From positions 1 through 64,000 of the IMG/VR virus record IMGVR_UViG_3300047552_002060: a stretch of 64,000 nt of DNA; one strand, given 5' to 3'. The translations under genes and the position numbers were made by a program. A model generated the notes under the pieces. It was not told where the DNA came from, searched no databases, and was given only the letters and a program-made list of their open reading frames with translations. Origin of the DNA: a virus. This document shows, piece after piece, positions 1 to 6,233 of the stretch (positions are counted from its first letter, which is position 1; every line of letters begins with the position of its first letter).

Positions 1-54
1 TGGGATATAACCCGCAGTACAAACAACGCAGTAAAAAAAGAAAGAAGACAAAAT

Positions 55-513
55 ATGGTTAAGCAGAAAGATGCCGTCTACAGTGCTGTTTGTGAGGTTC
101 GTGGTACCACCGAGTTCAGCGAGGCGGCCGAGCTCACAAAGGAAGAGCGAAGCACTGTTCAGACTGCTCTTCTCGAGGGGTTCAAGAGTGGCGACATCGC
201 GTATCAGGGTGATGTCTCTGACTCGGCCAAGCTGAGCAGCTATGTCAGCGGCTTGGTCAGCAACTGGCTCCGCAAGGATCGCCGCTTGAATGGCAATGTC
301 GCATACGTCGCCAAGAACCCGGGCACGCGCACCGGTGCTGGCGATGAGGCATTGAAGGCGATGCGTCTTCTGCTGTCGGCGACCTCAGAAGATGAGGCAC
401 GCCTGGAAATTCAGGCGGAGATCGACCGGCGTGTTGCTGAGCTGAAGCCCAAGAAGACTATCAATGTCGATGCTCTTCCCGAGAACCTGCGTCATTTTGT
501 CTCAGGCACCTGA
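55..513 (+). CDS. hypothetical protein, 152 aa
   Basis: A complete ORF begins at ATG 55 after an A/G-rich leader that can act as ribosome binding site. The predicted protein is soluble and mostly helical, with charged segments and a basic patch around residues 70-80. No signal peptide, membrane segment or catalytic motif is visible and I do not recognise the family. Codon use is more GC-rich than in the small genes that follow. A strong hairpin sits just after its stop, so it probably ends a transcript. Confidence 0.8.
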   Translation: MVKQKDAVYSAVCEVRGTTEFSEAAELTKEERSTVQTALLEGFKSGDIAYQGDVSDSAKLSSYVSGLVSNWLRKDRRLNGNVAYVAKNPGTRTGAGDEALKAMRLLLSATSEDEARLEIQAEIDRRVAELKPKKTINVDALPENLRHFVSGT

Positions 514-530
514 CGCTTAAGACAAAATAA

Positions 531-566
531 TAATGTCAGGATGGCCACAACTCCATCCTGACATTA
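531..566. terminator. strong hairpin, probable terminator
   Basis: Perfect 14-bp inverted repeat: 531-544 pairs with 553-566, leaving an 8-base loop. It lies between the convergent genes ending at 513 (plus) and near 602-657 (minus). A T tract on the plus side is missing, so termination may depend on the stem alone. Confidence 0.6.
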
Positions 567-581
567 TACTGACACTGCTAC

Positions 582-599
582 GGCGGCGCGTGCGCCGCC
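582..599. terminator. second GC-rich hairpin between convergent genes
   Basis: GGCGGCGC (582-589) pairs perfectly with GCGCCGCC (592-599) across a 2-base turn. It directly follows the first hairpin and lies at the 3' end of the minus-strand protease gene, so it may stop that transcript. There is no clear U tract. Confidence 0.4.
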
Positions 600-656
600 T
601 ATTAATGAGCCAGCAATGCTTTAATATTTGCTAATGGTACGGCGAGTCCGACGTGG

Positions 657-1289
657 TCATAGTCGACCATTCATGCTTAGAATGCCGACTATCTTGCCAT
701 TATAGAAGACTGGACAACCGCTATTGCCAGAATGAGTTGCAGCACTGATAACCTCAAGATTATCAGACCTGAGACCTGAGAACCAACCTGTTGTTATAAT
801 AGGTACCGAGAAACCATTAGGATGGCCTATCACCATTACGGGAGCGCCTCTAGTTGGCATCTCTGTGGCAATAGGTGCCACGGGACCGATAATACAATCT
901 GCTTCAACTAGAGAGACATCAGAAGCATCGTCTTCTGAGACGAAGTGGGCTGGACACGTCCCTTTAACGCCGTCAACTTTCATATCTAGAGCGACAACAA
1001 TCTTGAGTGGCAGCTCATTCTTTAGTGGCCTACCAATTTGTATCTTGCCTACATGAGTTGCAGTTAAGATCAGTGAATGACCTGCGGGCGTATGTCCAAT
1101 CACTACACCTGAACCATAATAACCGCCTGATTTTGCACCTTCTTCGCGAGTTATAACTGTAAAGTCCACATTGAAGCGAACCACAGAAGCGGTTAAATTA
1201 CTAACAAACTGTTCATTGCCAAAATCTAAATTTTGAACAGTGGCACAGCTGCAACTACAAAAGACAAGAAAAAGAAGTATATATCGCAT
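657..1289 (-). CDS. exported trypsin-like serine protease (lipoprotein), 3' end frameshifted
   Basis: Trypsin-fold protease by motif. From the ATG at 1289 it has a hydrophobic leader with a Cys-rich lipobox-like end (residues 1-15), then GSG at 59-61, catalytic His79 in TATHV, a likely Asp124 in SDVSLVEAD, and Ser190 in SGNSGCPVF. A GTG at 1331 would add 14 residues before the leader, so the ATG is preferred. The frame stops early at 657. One base over, the same strand encodes VDYDHVGLAVPLANIKALL down to 602, which looks like the missing C-terminal strand and helix of this family. A one-base shift near 669-671 would restore 602-1289. It may act in the host envelope. Confidence 0.75.
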   Translation of the reverse strand: MRYILLFLVFCSCSCATVQNLDFGNEQFVSNLTASVVRFNVDFTVITREEGAKSGGYYGSGVVIGHTPAGHSLILTATHVGKIQIGRPLKNELPLKIVVALDMKVDGVKGTCPAHFVSEDDASDVSLVEADCIIGPVAPIATEMPTRGAPVMVIGHPNGFSVPIITTGWFSGLRSDNLEVISAATHSGNSGCPVFYNGKIVGILSMNGRL

Positions 1290-1324
1290 AGTAATAACAT
1301 TATACAATATAGGACACTCGGGCG

Positions 1325-1526
1325 ATGACACCTACTTACAAGATTGTGCAATTCTTTGCTGACCCAGACATAACTTCACAGGTGGTCGCTAAAGGTCTCT
1401 CTCTAGAAAAAAGCCCGTGAATGGTGTAACGATCCCGAGACATCTAGTCGCACAGCAACTTCAAAAGAGGCCCAAGATCTCACTGAGGAAGTTGGGCGAT
1501 GGTTTGACGGGTATGAAGAAGAGTGA
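1325..1526 (+). pseudogene. small conserved phage protein split by a +1 frameshift
   Basis: ATG 1325 opens a frame reading TYKIVQFFADPD and VVAKGLSLEK that ends at TGA 1418-1420. One base further on, the sequence continues as ARE-WCNDPETSSRTA and RWFDGYEEE to TGA 1524. Together these give a roughly 66-residue protein of a type common in phages (KIVRF ... GLTLEEA ... DPETSSRT ... WFDGYEE). The break falls in a run of six A (1407-1412); five would restore the frame. It could be a sequencing error, a decayed gene or +1 frameshifting. Function is unknown. Confidence 0.6.
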
Positions 1527-1557
1527 CCCACTCTTGCTTACAAGTCCATATTGGCAA

Positions 1558-1677
1558 ATGCGGCGTTTCTTTTCAAGAAATAAATTATTCGAAGTAATGT
1601 TTGTATTGAAGTTAATCAGCTATACAACTTATTACAATCTGCATGACAATGATGGCCAGCGTCTTTTTCCCATGTAA
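1558..1677 (+). CDS. microprotein, 39 aa, LKL-core type
   Basis: Short basic and hydrophobic protein with the core LFEVMFVLKLIS, like those in a set of tiny proteins scattered through the window (see findings). There is no clear ribosome binding site, so the call rests on the shared core and on the otherwise empty space. Confidence 0.4.
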   Translation: MRRFFSRNKLFEVMFVLKLISYTTYYNLHDNDGQRLFPM

Positions 1678-1682
1678 TCTCA

Positions 1683-1692
1683 TCCGAATCAA
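1683..1692 (+). promoter_or_regulatory. CCGAA-type motif upstream of 1715
   Basis: TCCGAATCAA followed by ATATTCGATAAAGGA lies about 25 bases before the gene at 1715. It is a variant of the recurrent TTTTCCGAAA motif and closely matches the block at 49330. Confidence 0.3.
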
Positions 1693-1714
1693 TATTCGAT
1701 AAAGGAAAAATCCC

Positions 1715-1909
1715 ATGTTGCCAACTAAATTGACTAATGGAAGAATTCCAGCATTTACGGCGTGCCCATTTAAAGCAACTTGCTCAACCTTGCGCGAAGG
1801 AAAGTGCCATCATCGCGATACGGAGCATCCGGTTGCCTTTAGCTGTGCAACTGCTCGAGGATTTGATTTGATGGAGCGATATGATATGGAGAAGATCCGT
1901 GAAGATTAA
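1715..1909 (+). CDS. small Cys/His-containing hypothetical protein, 64 aa
   Basis: ATG 1715 follows an AAGGA ribosome binding site. Four Cys (in ACPFKATC, KCHH and SCAT contexts) and two adjacent His suggest a small metal-binding fold. Its end overlaps the start of the P-loop kinase gene by about 11 bases, which suggests translational coupling. Family not recognised. Confidence 0.7.
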   Translation: MLPTKLTNGRIPAFTACPFKATCSTLREGKCHHRDTEHPVAFSCATARGFDLMERYDMEKIRED

Positions 1910-2366
1910 GGTGATGCGAGGCATTCCTGGCAGTGGTAAGTCTACACTTGTCAGTAAGATGGCGCTTGAAGCATACGAAACAAGAAAAGATGACAAGTAC
2001 GGTATCGCAATCTGTTCGGCCGATAAGTTTTTTATGGGCCCGAATGGATACGATTTTAAGCCTAATAAACTTGGAGAAGCGCACAAAGAATGCCTGCGAG
2101 ACTTTATTTTCGCTGTTCAAAATAAGATGTCTCTTATCTTTGTCGATAATACTAATATCAATATTGAGGATGCTAGTCCGTATATTGCTATTGGTGAAGT
2201 CTATGACTACGAAGTTGAAGTGATCCAGGTCAATGTCTCCGATGTGAAGATCGCTGCGGATCGCAATGTTCACGGAGTGCCTTATAGCAAGATCCTCGAG
2301 ATGTATCATCGACTCACCAATATTCCTATTCCTCATCGTTGGAAGTTCACGTTTGTTAACCATTAA
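1899..2366 (+). CDS. P-loop kinase, polynucleotide-kinase-like
   Basis: The N-terminus carries a Walker A motif, MRGIPGSGKST, of the kind seen in T4 PNK-like and NEDD4BP2-like P-loop kinases. A Walker-B-like strand, SLIFVDNTN, follows at about 80-88, and a C-terminal HGVP-x2-KILEMYHR segment fits a lid or substrate region. I chose GTG 1899 because GGAG sits 8 bases upstream and the product then begins MKIKVMRGIPG; ATG 1881 and ATG 1914 are alternatives. Likely substrates are a polynucleotide 5' end or a nucleotide; the sequence does not decide. At 155 aa there is no fused phosphatase domain. Confidence 0.8.
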   Translation: MKIKVMRGIPGSGKSTLVSKMALEAYETRKDDKYGIAICSADKFFMGPNGYDFKPNKLGEAHKECLRDFIFAVQNKMSLIFVDNTNINIEDASPYIAIGEVYDYEVEVIQVNVSDVKIAADRNVHGVPYSKILEMYHRLTNIPIPHRWKFTFVNH

Positions 2367-2377
2367 GGGAAGAACAC

Positions 2378-2590
2378 ATGCCTACTATCGTTGTTGACAT
2401 TGGACATTATTTTGCTCGTACGAACCGGTTTCCTCCAAAGCGCGGAATGGTCTCTGTACTTTTTCAAGTAGGAGATCAGCCGGTTCGAGCATCTGGATTT
2501 AATTTCGAAGTAGCCGTAAATGTAGTTAAGAAGACTGCTCGAAAGATGAAAGTAAATACTATTACTTTGCTGGACATTAATCCACTTTAA
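2378..2590 (+). CDS. hypothetical protein, 70 aa
   Basis: Starts 11 bases after the kinase gene with AAGGGAAGA as ribosome binding site. The product alternates short beta and helical segments (TIVVDIGHYF, VSVLFQVGD, VAVNVVKKTARKM), so it looks like a small alpha/beta fold. Not recognised. Confidence 0.7.
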   Translation: MPTIVVDIGHYFARTNRFPPKRGMVSVLFQVGDQPVRASGFNFEVAVNVVKKTARKMKVNTITLLDINPL

Positions 2591-2599
2591 TTGGTGAAA

Positions 2600-2707
2600 G
2601 GGCGGGACAGGCTAGTCCAACCATAAAGGAATAGGCGTATGGCACCGAAAGGTGACCGACCGAAACGGAGTGGGTTCGTAGGCTGGGTTCGACTCTCGGG
2701 CCGCCCA
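2600..2707 (+). ncRNA. tRNA-like structured RNA of about 108 nt
   Basis: GGGCGG at 2600 pairs with CCGCCC ending at 2706 to close the element. The 3' part looks like a tRNA half: T-arm CTGGG-TTCGACT-CTCGG (two wobbles), then a 7-base acceptor strand and A. The middle holds a CACC-GAAA-GGTG tetraloop hairpin and no ordinary anticodon arm, and the length is about 30 nt above a normal tRNA. It shares an AAGGAATA-GGC-TA core with the RNA at 5332. It could be a decayed or interrupted tRNA or a separate RNA class. Confidence 0.4.
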
Positions 2708-2711
2708 AATC

Positions 2712-2819
2712 ATGACTCAAAATGAAAAGTATGAACTTTTAAACTTCTTTGCGCTTATAAGAAGATTAAGGCTGGTCTCAAAAGACGCATATCAATTATT
2801 CGTTCGTAGGTATTTATAA
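2712..2819 (+). CDS. microprotein, 35 aa, LKL-core type
   Basis: Complete ORF directly after the structured RNA. The core LLNFFALIRRLRLVSKDA resembles the C-terminus of the membrane protein at 10429 (MYLLNLISKDTF). Basic and hydrophobic with a polar tail. No strong ribosome binding site is seen. Confidence 0.45.
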   Translation: MTQNEKYELLNFFALIRRLRLVSKDAYQLFVRRYL

Positions 2820-2830
2820 AGGCAAAATCG

Positions 2831-3067
2831 ATGAGTAAACTTACACCAGAACAGATAAAGTTTAATCAGAGTCTTTGGCACTGGTATCCATTGGGCCAAC
2901 TGGATGCTATTTGGCATCTTTTAGAAAACCTAAATCACCATACTGATACGAAGTATCATAAAGAAATAGATACTGTACTTTGTGCTCTCGAGAAGTTAGA
3001 TCAAAAGGTACGTCAAGACCGATATCCTTTTAAGAAGAAGCAGAATAAGCAAAAGCGAAAATCATGA
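2831..3067 (+). CDS. hypothetical protein, 78 aa
   Basis: Helical protein with a Trp/His-rich middle (SLWHWYPLGQ, IWHLLENLNHH) and a very basic Lys-rich C-terminus suited to nucleic-acid contact. It overlaps the next gene by 4 bases (ATGA). Family not recognised. Confidence 0.65.
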   Translation: MSKLTPEQIKFNQSLWHWYPLGQLDAIWHLLENLNHHTDTKYHKEIDTVLCALEKLDQKVRQDRYPFKKKQNKQKRKS

Positions 3068-3441
3068 TAAATCAATATCACCTCGAGAAGTGGAACGAAT
3101 TACCAAACAAGACTAAAAAAGAGCTACAAGCCTCTAATCCTAAAAAGGAAGTAACTCAGAAGCAATCTGTCTATGCTAGTAAGTTGACAGATATTGTCAA
3201 AGAAGCTAAGGAATTTGCCAAGCATTGGGGAAAGACCATTCAAGATGTTGAGCTCGAGCATTCATCCTATCAGTATGAGTACTCAGAGAGCTATTCATCT
3301 ATGTTAGAGATGTGTGTTCAAGGTTTAGAGACAGACGATCAATACTATGCGCGGCTGAATGAGTATTATGAAGCGAATAAGCTCCGAGAAGAGTATGACC
3401 GTCGAGAATTTGAGCGTCTCAAGACAAAATTCAGCAAATAA
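3064..3441 (+). CDS. hypothetical charged helical protein, paralogue of 15393-15740
   Basis: 125 aa. The middle and C-terminus (EAKEFAKHWGKTIQDVELEH ... EYDRREFERLKTKF) match the protein at 15393-15740 in order and spacing (DFAIEHGVDLKDVTLHL ... EYERLKAKY). Both are highly charged with a C-terminal helix. Function unknown; the duplication suggests a retained role. Confidence 0.7.
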   Translation: MINQYHLEKWNELPNKTKKELQASNPKKEVTQKQSVYASKLTDIVKEAKEFAKHWGKTIQDVELEHSSYQYEYSESYSSMLEMCVQGLETDDQYYARLNEYYEANKLREEYDRREFERLKTKFSK

Positions 3442-3718
3442 GTGGCTAATCTCATTAGCTATATTGTTCAATAGCTTAGATGCTCTTTTTACATTCTTTG
3501 CTATAAAGTTTGGAGCTATAGAGAATAACCCACTCATGCGAGTAATACTTGAGATGGACGTAACATACTTCCTGTATGTAAAGTTAATAGCAGTGAATTT
3601 GTTGATCTTGGGCGTTGGATTCTTCTATCATCGTCACGGGGTGAGTAGGATCGGACTTACAATTGTAGCATGCTCATATGCAATTCTGAATATATATCAC
3701 ATGGTCAATCTCAATTAA
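3395..3718 (+). CDS. integral membrane protein, DUF5658-like
   Basis: Three or four hydrophobic helices with the signature DALFTFFAIKFGAIENNPLMR, which fits the DUF5658 type (D-x-lT ... E-x-NPl). Function of that family is unknown. The end of the preceding gene overlaps its start. I prefer ATG 3395 (purine-rich AGAAGAG just upstream) to ATG 3359, which adds 12 polar residues. Confidence 0.65.
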   Translation: MTVENLSVSRQNSANKWLISLAILFNSLDALFTFFAIKFGAIENNPLMRVILEMDVTYFLYVKLIAVNLLILGVGFFYHRHGVSRIGLTIVACSYAILNIYHMVNLN

Positions 3719-3719
3719 T

Positions 3720-3875
3720 ATGGCGATGAAAATAGCTACAACTCAGCTAGAAAGCGCAATAAATTTCTGTATCTTCTGGTCGATTCTCTTTAGAGGTGGT
3801 AGAGTGTATTTCAACCTTACTCATTTGTTTATTTCTTTTAATAAGTGGAATAGTACAACCAAAAAGGAAGGATAA
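3720..3875 (+). CDS. microprotein, 51 aa, hydrophobic core
   Basis: Starts 1 base after the previous stop. Core NFCIFWSILFRGGRVYFNL is followed by a second aromatic stretch and a Lys-rich tail, like the other microproteins. Function unknown. Confidence 0.45.
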   Translation: MAMKIATTQLESAINFCIFWSILFRGGRVYFNLTHLFISFNKWNSTTKKEG

Positions 3876-3879
3876 CTAC

Positions 3880-3954
3880 ATGTACGTTTTTCTGATGGTA
3901 TTGGCTCTCATCGTTGCTGGTGTTGTTTTTAGTGACCAATCAGGTCACGGGTAA
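3880..3954 (+). CDS. 24-aa membrane peptide
   Basis: ATG 3880 follows a very good ribosome binding site, AAGGAAGG. The product is almost one membrane helix (YVFLMVLALIVAGVVF) with a short polar end. The last codons contain a perfect hairpin (GTGACC-AATCA-GGTCAC, 3932-3948), which may mark a transcript end or processing site before the tRNA-like element. Confidence 0.5.
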   Translation: MYVFLMVLALIVAGVVFSDQSGHG

Positions 3955-3961
3955 GCTGTTC

Positions 3962-4036
3962 GGCAAAAGGTCTGCTAGCGACCACGGTAAAGGATCAGCC
4001 ATCTGATCTAAAGAGGTTCGAATCCTCACTTTGCCA
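3962..4036 (+). tRNA. tRNA-like gene, non-canonical (anticodon unclear, CAT or CCA)
   Basis: 75 nt. GGCAAA pairs with TTTGCC plus discriminator A (6 bp and one mismatch). There is a T-arm GAGG-TTCGAAT-CCTC (4 bp) and a D-like hairpin GGTC-TGCTAGC-GACC. The anticodon stem GATCA/TGATC encloses a 6-base loop, or GGATC/GATCT an 8-base one, rather than 7, so the anticodon cannot be set with confidence. It may be a degenerate tRNA. Confidence 0.4.
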
Positions 4037-4037
4037 T

Positions 4038-4241
4038 ATGAATAAAGTCGACATACACATCTTCCTCAAACCCTGTCCATTCTGTAAACAATCACTCTTT
4101 CCCGTGAATAAGACCCACTGTTCATGGCTCGAGTGTCGTAATGAGCAGTGTGATTTTCTAAGGCGCTCATTAGAAGATATTGAGCCGTTCGATGAGACTT
4201 TTGAACCAATACCATACACAGAAGGATACCATAAGAAATGA
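4038..4241 (+). CDS. small zinc-ribbon protein, Lar-like
   Basis: 67 aa with LKPCPFCKQ near residue 10 and a second Cys pair (ECRNEQC), the arrangement of Lar-like phage zinc ribbons (LKPCPFCG...). Lar-type proteins relieve restriction, but most members are unproven. Overlaps the next ORF by ATGA. Confidence 0.65.
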   Translation: MNKVDIHIFLKPCPFCKQSLFPVNKTHCSWLECRNEQCDFLRRSLEDIEPFDETFEPIPYTEGYHKK

Positions 4242-4327
4242 TGATTGACATATTTACAGGAATGTGGTGCTTGCTTGTAGTCATTGGTATTCTTACTTGG
4301 ATTGGGCGCTCTTTACCCAAGGATTAA
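4238..4327 (+). CDS. 29-aa single-helix membrane protein
   Basis: ATG 4238 overlaps the preceding stop (ATGA), so it is probably translated by coupling. One hydrophobic helix (WCLLVVIGILTWIG) with a charged end. Role unknown. Confidence 0.5.
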   Translation: MMIDIFTGMWCLLVVIGILTWIGRSLPKD

Positions 4328-4361
4328 CTTGGTAGAATGGTTCCATAATTAAGGAATTAAT

Positions 4362-4769
4362 ATGGAACTTAAACTTACTAGAAAGTGGCTCACCGCCAAC
4401 AGTACAATCAGCGAACTTACAGTAGATGGCGCCTTTGAGTGCTTCACACTCGAAGATCATTTTCCTACACCATATGTAAAGACGCCCGGCAAGACCTGTA
4501 TTCCGCTTGGTCGATATGAGGTCATTGTCAATATGTCAAATAGGTTCAAGGTAGAGATGCCTCTACTTCTCAATGTTCCTCAGTTTGCTGGTATTCGCAT
4601 TCATCCTGGCAATGTTGCTGGAGATACAGAAGGCTGTCTGTTACCAGGTCGTATTCGTGGAACGGATAAAGTACTTGAGAGTAAGCTTGCTTATGAGACT
4701 CTCTTTACTAAGATTAAAGCAGCGATTGCTAAAGGTGAGAAAGTCTTTATTACTGTGGCTCTTGGATAA
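4362..4769 (+). CDS. DUF5675 family protein
   Basis: 135 aa. Matches the DUF5675 pattern: residues 1-35 KLTRKWLT..STISEL...FTLED, then GKTCIPLGRYEV, PLLLNVPQFAGIRIHPGN and DTEGCLLPG. The conserved His, Asp and Cys in IRIHPGN and DTEGC suggest a catalytic or metal site, but the family's activity is not established; it is frequent in phages and prophages. Start fixed by AAGGAA upstream of ATG 4362. Confidence 0.8.
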   Translation: MELKLTRKWLTANSTISELTVDGAFECFTLEDHFPTPYVKTPGKTCIPLGRYEVIVNMSNRFKVEMPLLLNVPQFAGIRIHPGNVAGDTEGCLLPGRIRGTDKVLESKLAYETLFTKIKAAIAKGEKVFITVALG

Positions 4770-4772
4770 CTT

Positions 4773-5024
4773 ATGAGTGAAGACTTAATCTACAGACTAA
4801 AGAAACGAGCAGAGATTCGTAGGCAGATCTCCACTCGTAAGAGTGTCCAAGAAGGGAAGCCTGATCGTATTGCTGATTTGTTAGAAGAAGCAGCGAATGC
4901 TCTTAGTTTTTTAGCAGAACTGGCTGAAGAAGACTGTAGCTATGGAGATAATTGTCCAACTTTTGGAAGTAGACATGGTAAGTGTATATACTGTAAGGCA
5001 AGACAAGCGTTAAAGAAAACATAA
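4773..5024 (+). CDS. hypothetical protein with C-terminal Cys cluster
   Basis: 83 aa. A helical N-terminus with DRIADLLEEAANAL, a segment often seen in small phage proteins, is followed by four or more Cys (EDCSYGDNCPTF, GKCIYCKA) that could bind zinc. It is the last ORF before the RNA block at 5040-5438. Confidence 0.65.
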   Translation: MSEDLIYRLKKRAEIRRQISTRKSVQEGKPDRIADLLEEAANALSFLAELAEEDCSYGDNCPTFGSRHGKCIYCKARQALKKT

Positions 5025-5039
5025 AAATAACGAGCCTTG

Positions 5040-5240
5040 CCCGATCACCACGGGCTAGTGTGACACGCACGAAATGAAGCCGGATAGTTACCGGAGTGTG
5101 GTTGGGGTCTTACCGAACCCTGGGCTGGCAACGCCCCAAGTACCGTAAGTACTGTTCTACTGTGAAAAGGTGACAGAGGTATACTGAAAGTCAGGTATGA
5201 AACCATGAGGCTGATACCCGGGTTCACCATGTGAACACCG
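5040..5240 (+). ncRNA. structured non-coding RNA candidate upstream of tRNA-Ala
   Basis: No convincing ORF, GC-richer than its flanks, and it folds into a chain of local hairpins: GCCCG-ATCACCA-CGGGC, CCGG-ATAGTTA-CCGG enclosed by CGCAC/GTGTG, GGTT..AACC, GGGC-TGGCAAC-GCCC, AGTAC-CGTAA-GTACT, ATACTGA-AAG-TCA(G)GTAT and GTTCAC-CAT-GTGAAC. I found no RNase P, tmRNA or group I intron core signatures. It ends about 15 bases before tRNA-Ala and may be co-transcribed with it. Class unknown. Confidence 0.55.
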
Positions 5241-5256
5241 ACTACCTGAAGCAGAT

Positions 5257-5329
5257 GGGGTTTTAGCTCAGCTGGGAGAGCGTCGGATTTGCATTCCGAA
5301 GGTCAAGGGTTCGATCCCCTTAAACTCCA
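5257..5329 (+). tRNA. tRNA-Ala(UGC)
   Basis: 73 nt with complete cloverleaf: acceptor GGGGTTT/AAACTCC (one G-U), D-arm GCTC..GAGC, anticodon stem TCGGA/TCCGA with loop TTTGCAT giving UGC, T-arm with TTCGATC, discriminator A. CCA is not fully encoded. Confidence 0.93.
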
Positions 5330-5331
5330 AT

Positions 5332-5438
5332 TGAATGGTAGCTTATGGCGTAGAAGGAATAAGGCATACGCGAGTCGTAAAAGCACCGGTCTCCTTATGC
5401 CCGGGAGAATCTGATGCGGACCTCAGACCATTCGACCA
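5332..5438 (+). ncRNA. tRNA-like structured RNA of about 107 nt
   Basis: GAATGGT (5333-5339) pairs perfectly with ACCATTC (5427-5433), and an ACCA-like end follows. Inside are GGCAT/ATGCC and TCTGA/TCAGA stems, but the T-loop consensus is missing, so it is not an ordinary tRNA. The AAGGAATAAGGCATA core matches the RNA at 2600. Located directly between tRNA-Ala and a small ORF. Confidence 0.4.
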
Positions 5439-5441
5439 TAG

Positions 5442-5645
5442 ATGATTAGAAGAATACTTAATAGACTCTTACGTTTATATCGTATAACATCACAACTGCA
5501 TTTAGGAATTTGCTATAGAAATGAACTTCTATATGTGATGGCCCAACTTGAACTGATACCTAAAGTATTAGACATGAAGAACGGTATTTATCTTGGTGTT
5601 GGTATGCCGACGCCTAGGGTCTTAAGAAGGTGGTATTCATGGTAG
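5442..5645 (+). CDS. small basic protein, 67 aa, LKL-like
   Basis: Basic and amphipathic (RILNRLLRLYRITSQLHLG) with a second hydrophobic helix ELLYVMAQLELIPKV. It starts 4 bases after the RNA element. Similar in character to the microprotein set; no known domain. Confidence 0.45.
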   Translation: MIRRILNRLLRLYRITSQLHLGICYRNELLYVMAQLELIPKVLDMKNGIYLGVGMPTPRVLRRWYSW

Positions 5646-5788
5646 ATGAGATAGATCGACTTCATACTGATATCACACGTCGATACAACTTAATCTGTTT
5701 AATGTTAAAATTTAAGTTGATCAAAGAACCTAATTGGTTTGATATTGAATACGCTCTAAAAAAGAGTCTTATGCCTAAATGGAAATGA
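5639..5788 (+). CDS. microprotein, 49 aa, LKL-core type
   Basis: Overlaps the preceding ORF by 7 bases. Core NLICLMLKFKLIKEPNW, basic C-terminus. No other domain visible. Confidence 0.45.
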   Translation: MVDEIDRLHTDITRRYNLICLMLKFKLIKEPNWFDIEYALKKSLMPKWK

Positions 5789-5819
5789 AAGACCTCGAAG
5801 AAGAAAGCAAATTGAAGTT

Positions 5820-5905
5820 GCTCTTGTCGCATAGTTGGTCGAGTGCACCAGTTTTGTAAACTGGATCCCTAAAGGACATCGTGAGTTCGAATCTCACCGA
5901 GAGCT
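5820..5905 (+). tRNA. class II tRNA with UGU (Thr) anticodon
   Basis: 86 nt. Acceptor GCTCTTG/CGAGAGC, anticodon stem CCAGT/ACTGG with loop TTTGTAA (UGU), T-arm GTGAG-TTCGAAT-CTCAC, discriminator U. Between the anticodon and T arms is a 16-base variable arm with a TCC/GGA stem, a class II feature normal for Leu, Ser and Tyr but not Thr. G1-C72, C2-G71 and G35-U36 fit bacterial threonine identity, so Thr is the best guess. Confidence 0.85.
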
Positions 5906-6052
5906 ATGTCGCGACACTATATTCCTCCTGTAACTATGGCAGAGCGCTTCAATAAATTGTGGTTCTTCATTTCTTTCTTGAACCAATTGAGCCTCATCTC
6001 TCGTCTAACGCGAACTAAAGCACATACAAAAATAGTTCATAACTCAACATGA
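5906..6052 (+). CDS. microprotein, 48 aa, hydrophobic core
   Basis: Starts at the base after the tRNA. Core FNKLWFFISFLNQLSLISR. The second ATG (5936, MAERFNKLW) is also possible. Overlaps the next gene by 4 bases (ATGA). Confidence 0.45.
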   Translation: MSRHYIPPVTMAERFNKLWFFISFLNQLSLISRLTRTKAHTKIVHNST

Positions 6053-6225
6053 AAGTAAAGATTAAGCAGATAAACACGCCTCGAATCAACTCAGACTACT
6101 GGGATGAAGAGTGGTTTATTTCCATAGACAGGAAAACAATTGCTGTAACTTGGACTGAAGAAGATGCCAAACTATTAGTTAAAGCACTTCGACAACTTAA
6201 GAAGAAAAAACTTATCCGAAAATAA
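6049..6225 (+). CDS. hypothetical protein, 58 aa
   Basis: Small alpha/beta protein: an acidic aromatic stretch (DYWDEEWFISID) followed by a basic helix LLVKALRQLKKKKL. Start overlaps the previous stop. Not recognised. Confidence 0.55.
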   Translation: MKVKIKQINTPRINSDYWDEEWFISIDRKTIAVTWTEEDAKLLVKALRQLKKKKLIRK

Positions 6226-6233
6226 AAGATAAT

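Noticed and set aside
5045-5230. Minus-strand ORF across the structured RNA region
   Set aside because: No ribosome binding site and sequence like a shadow of repeated hairpins; the region fits an RNA better.
5040-5240. RNase P RNA, tmRNA or group I intron
   Set aside because: None of the conserved core elements for these classes could be located.
5820-5905. Selenocysteine or serine tRNA based on the long variable arm
   Set aside because: Anticodon is UGU, acceptor is 7 bp and discriminator is U, so neither fits.
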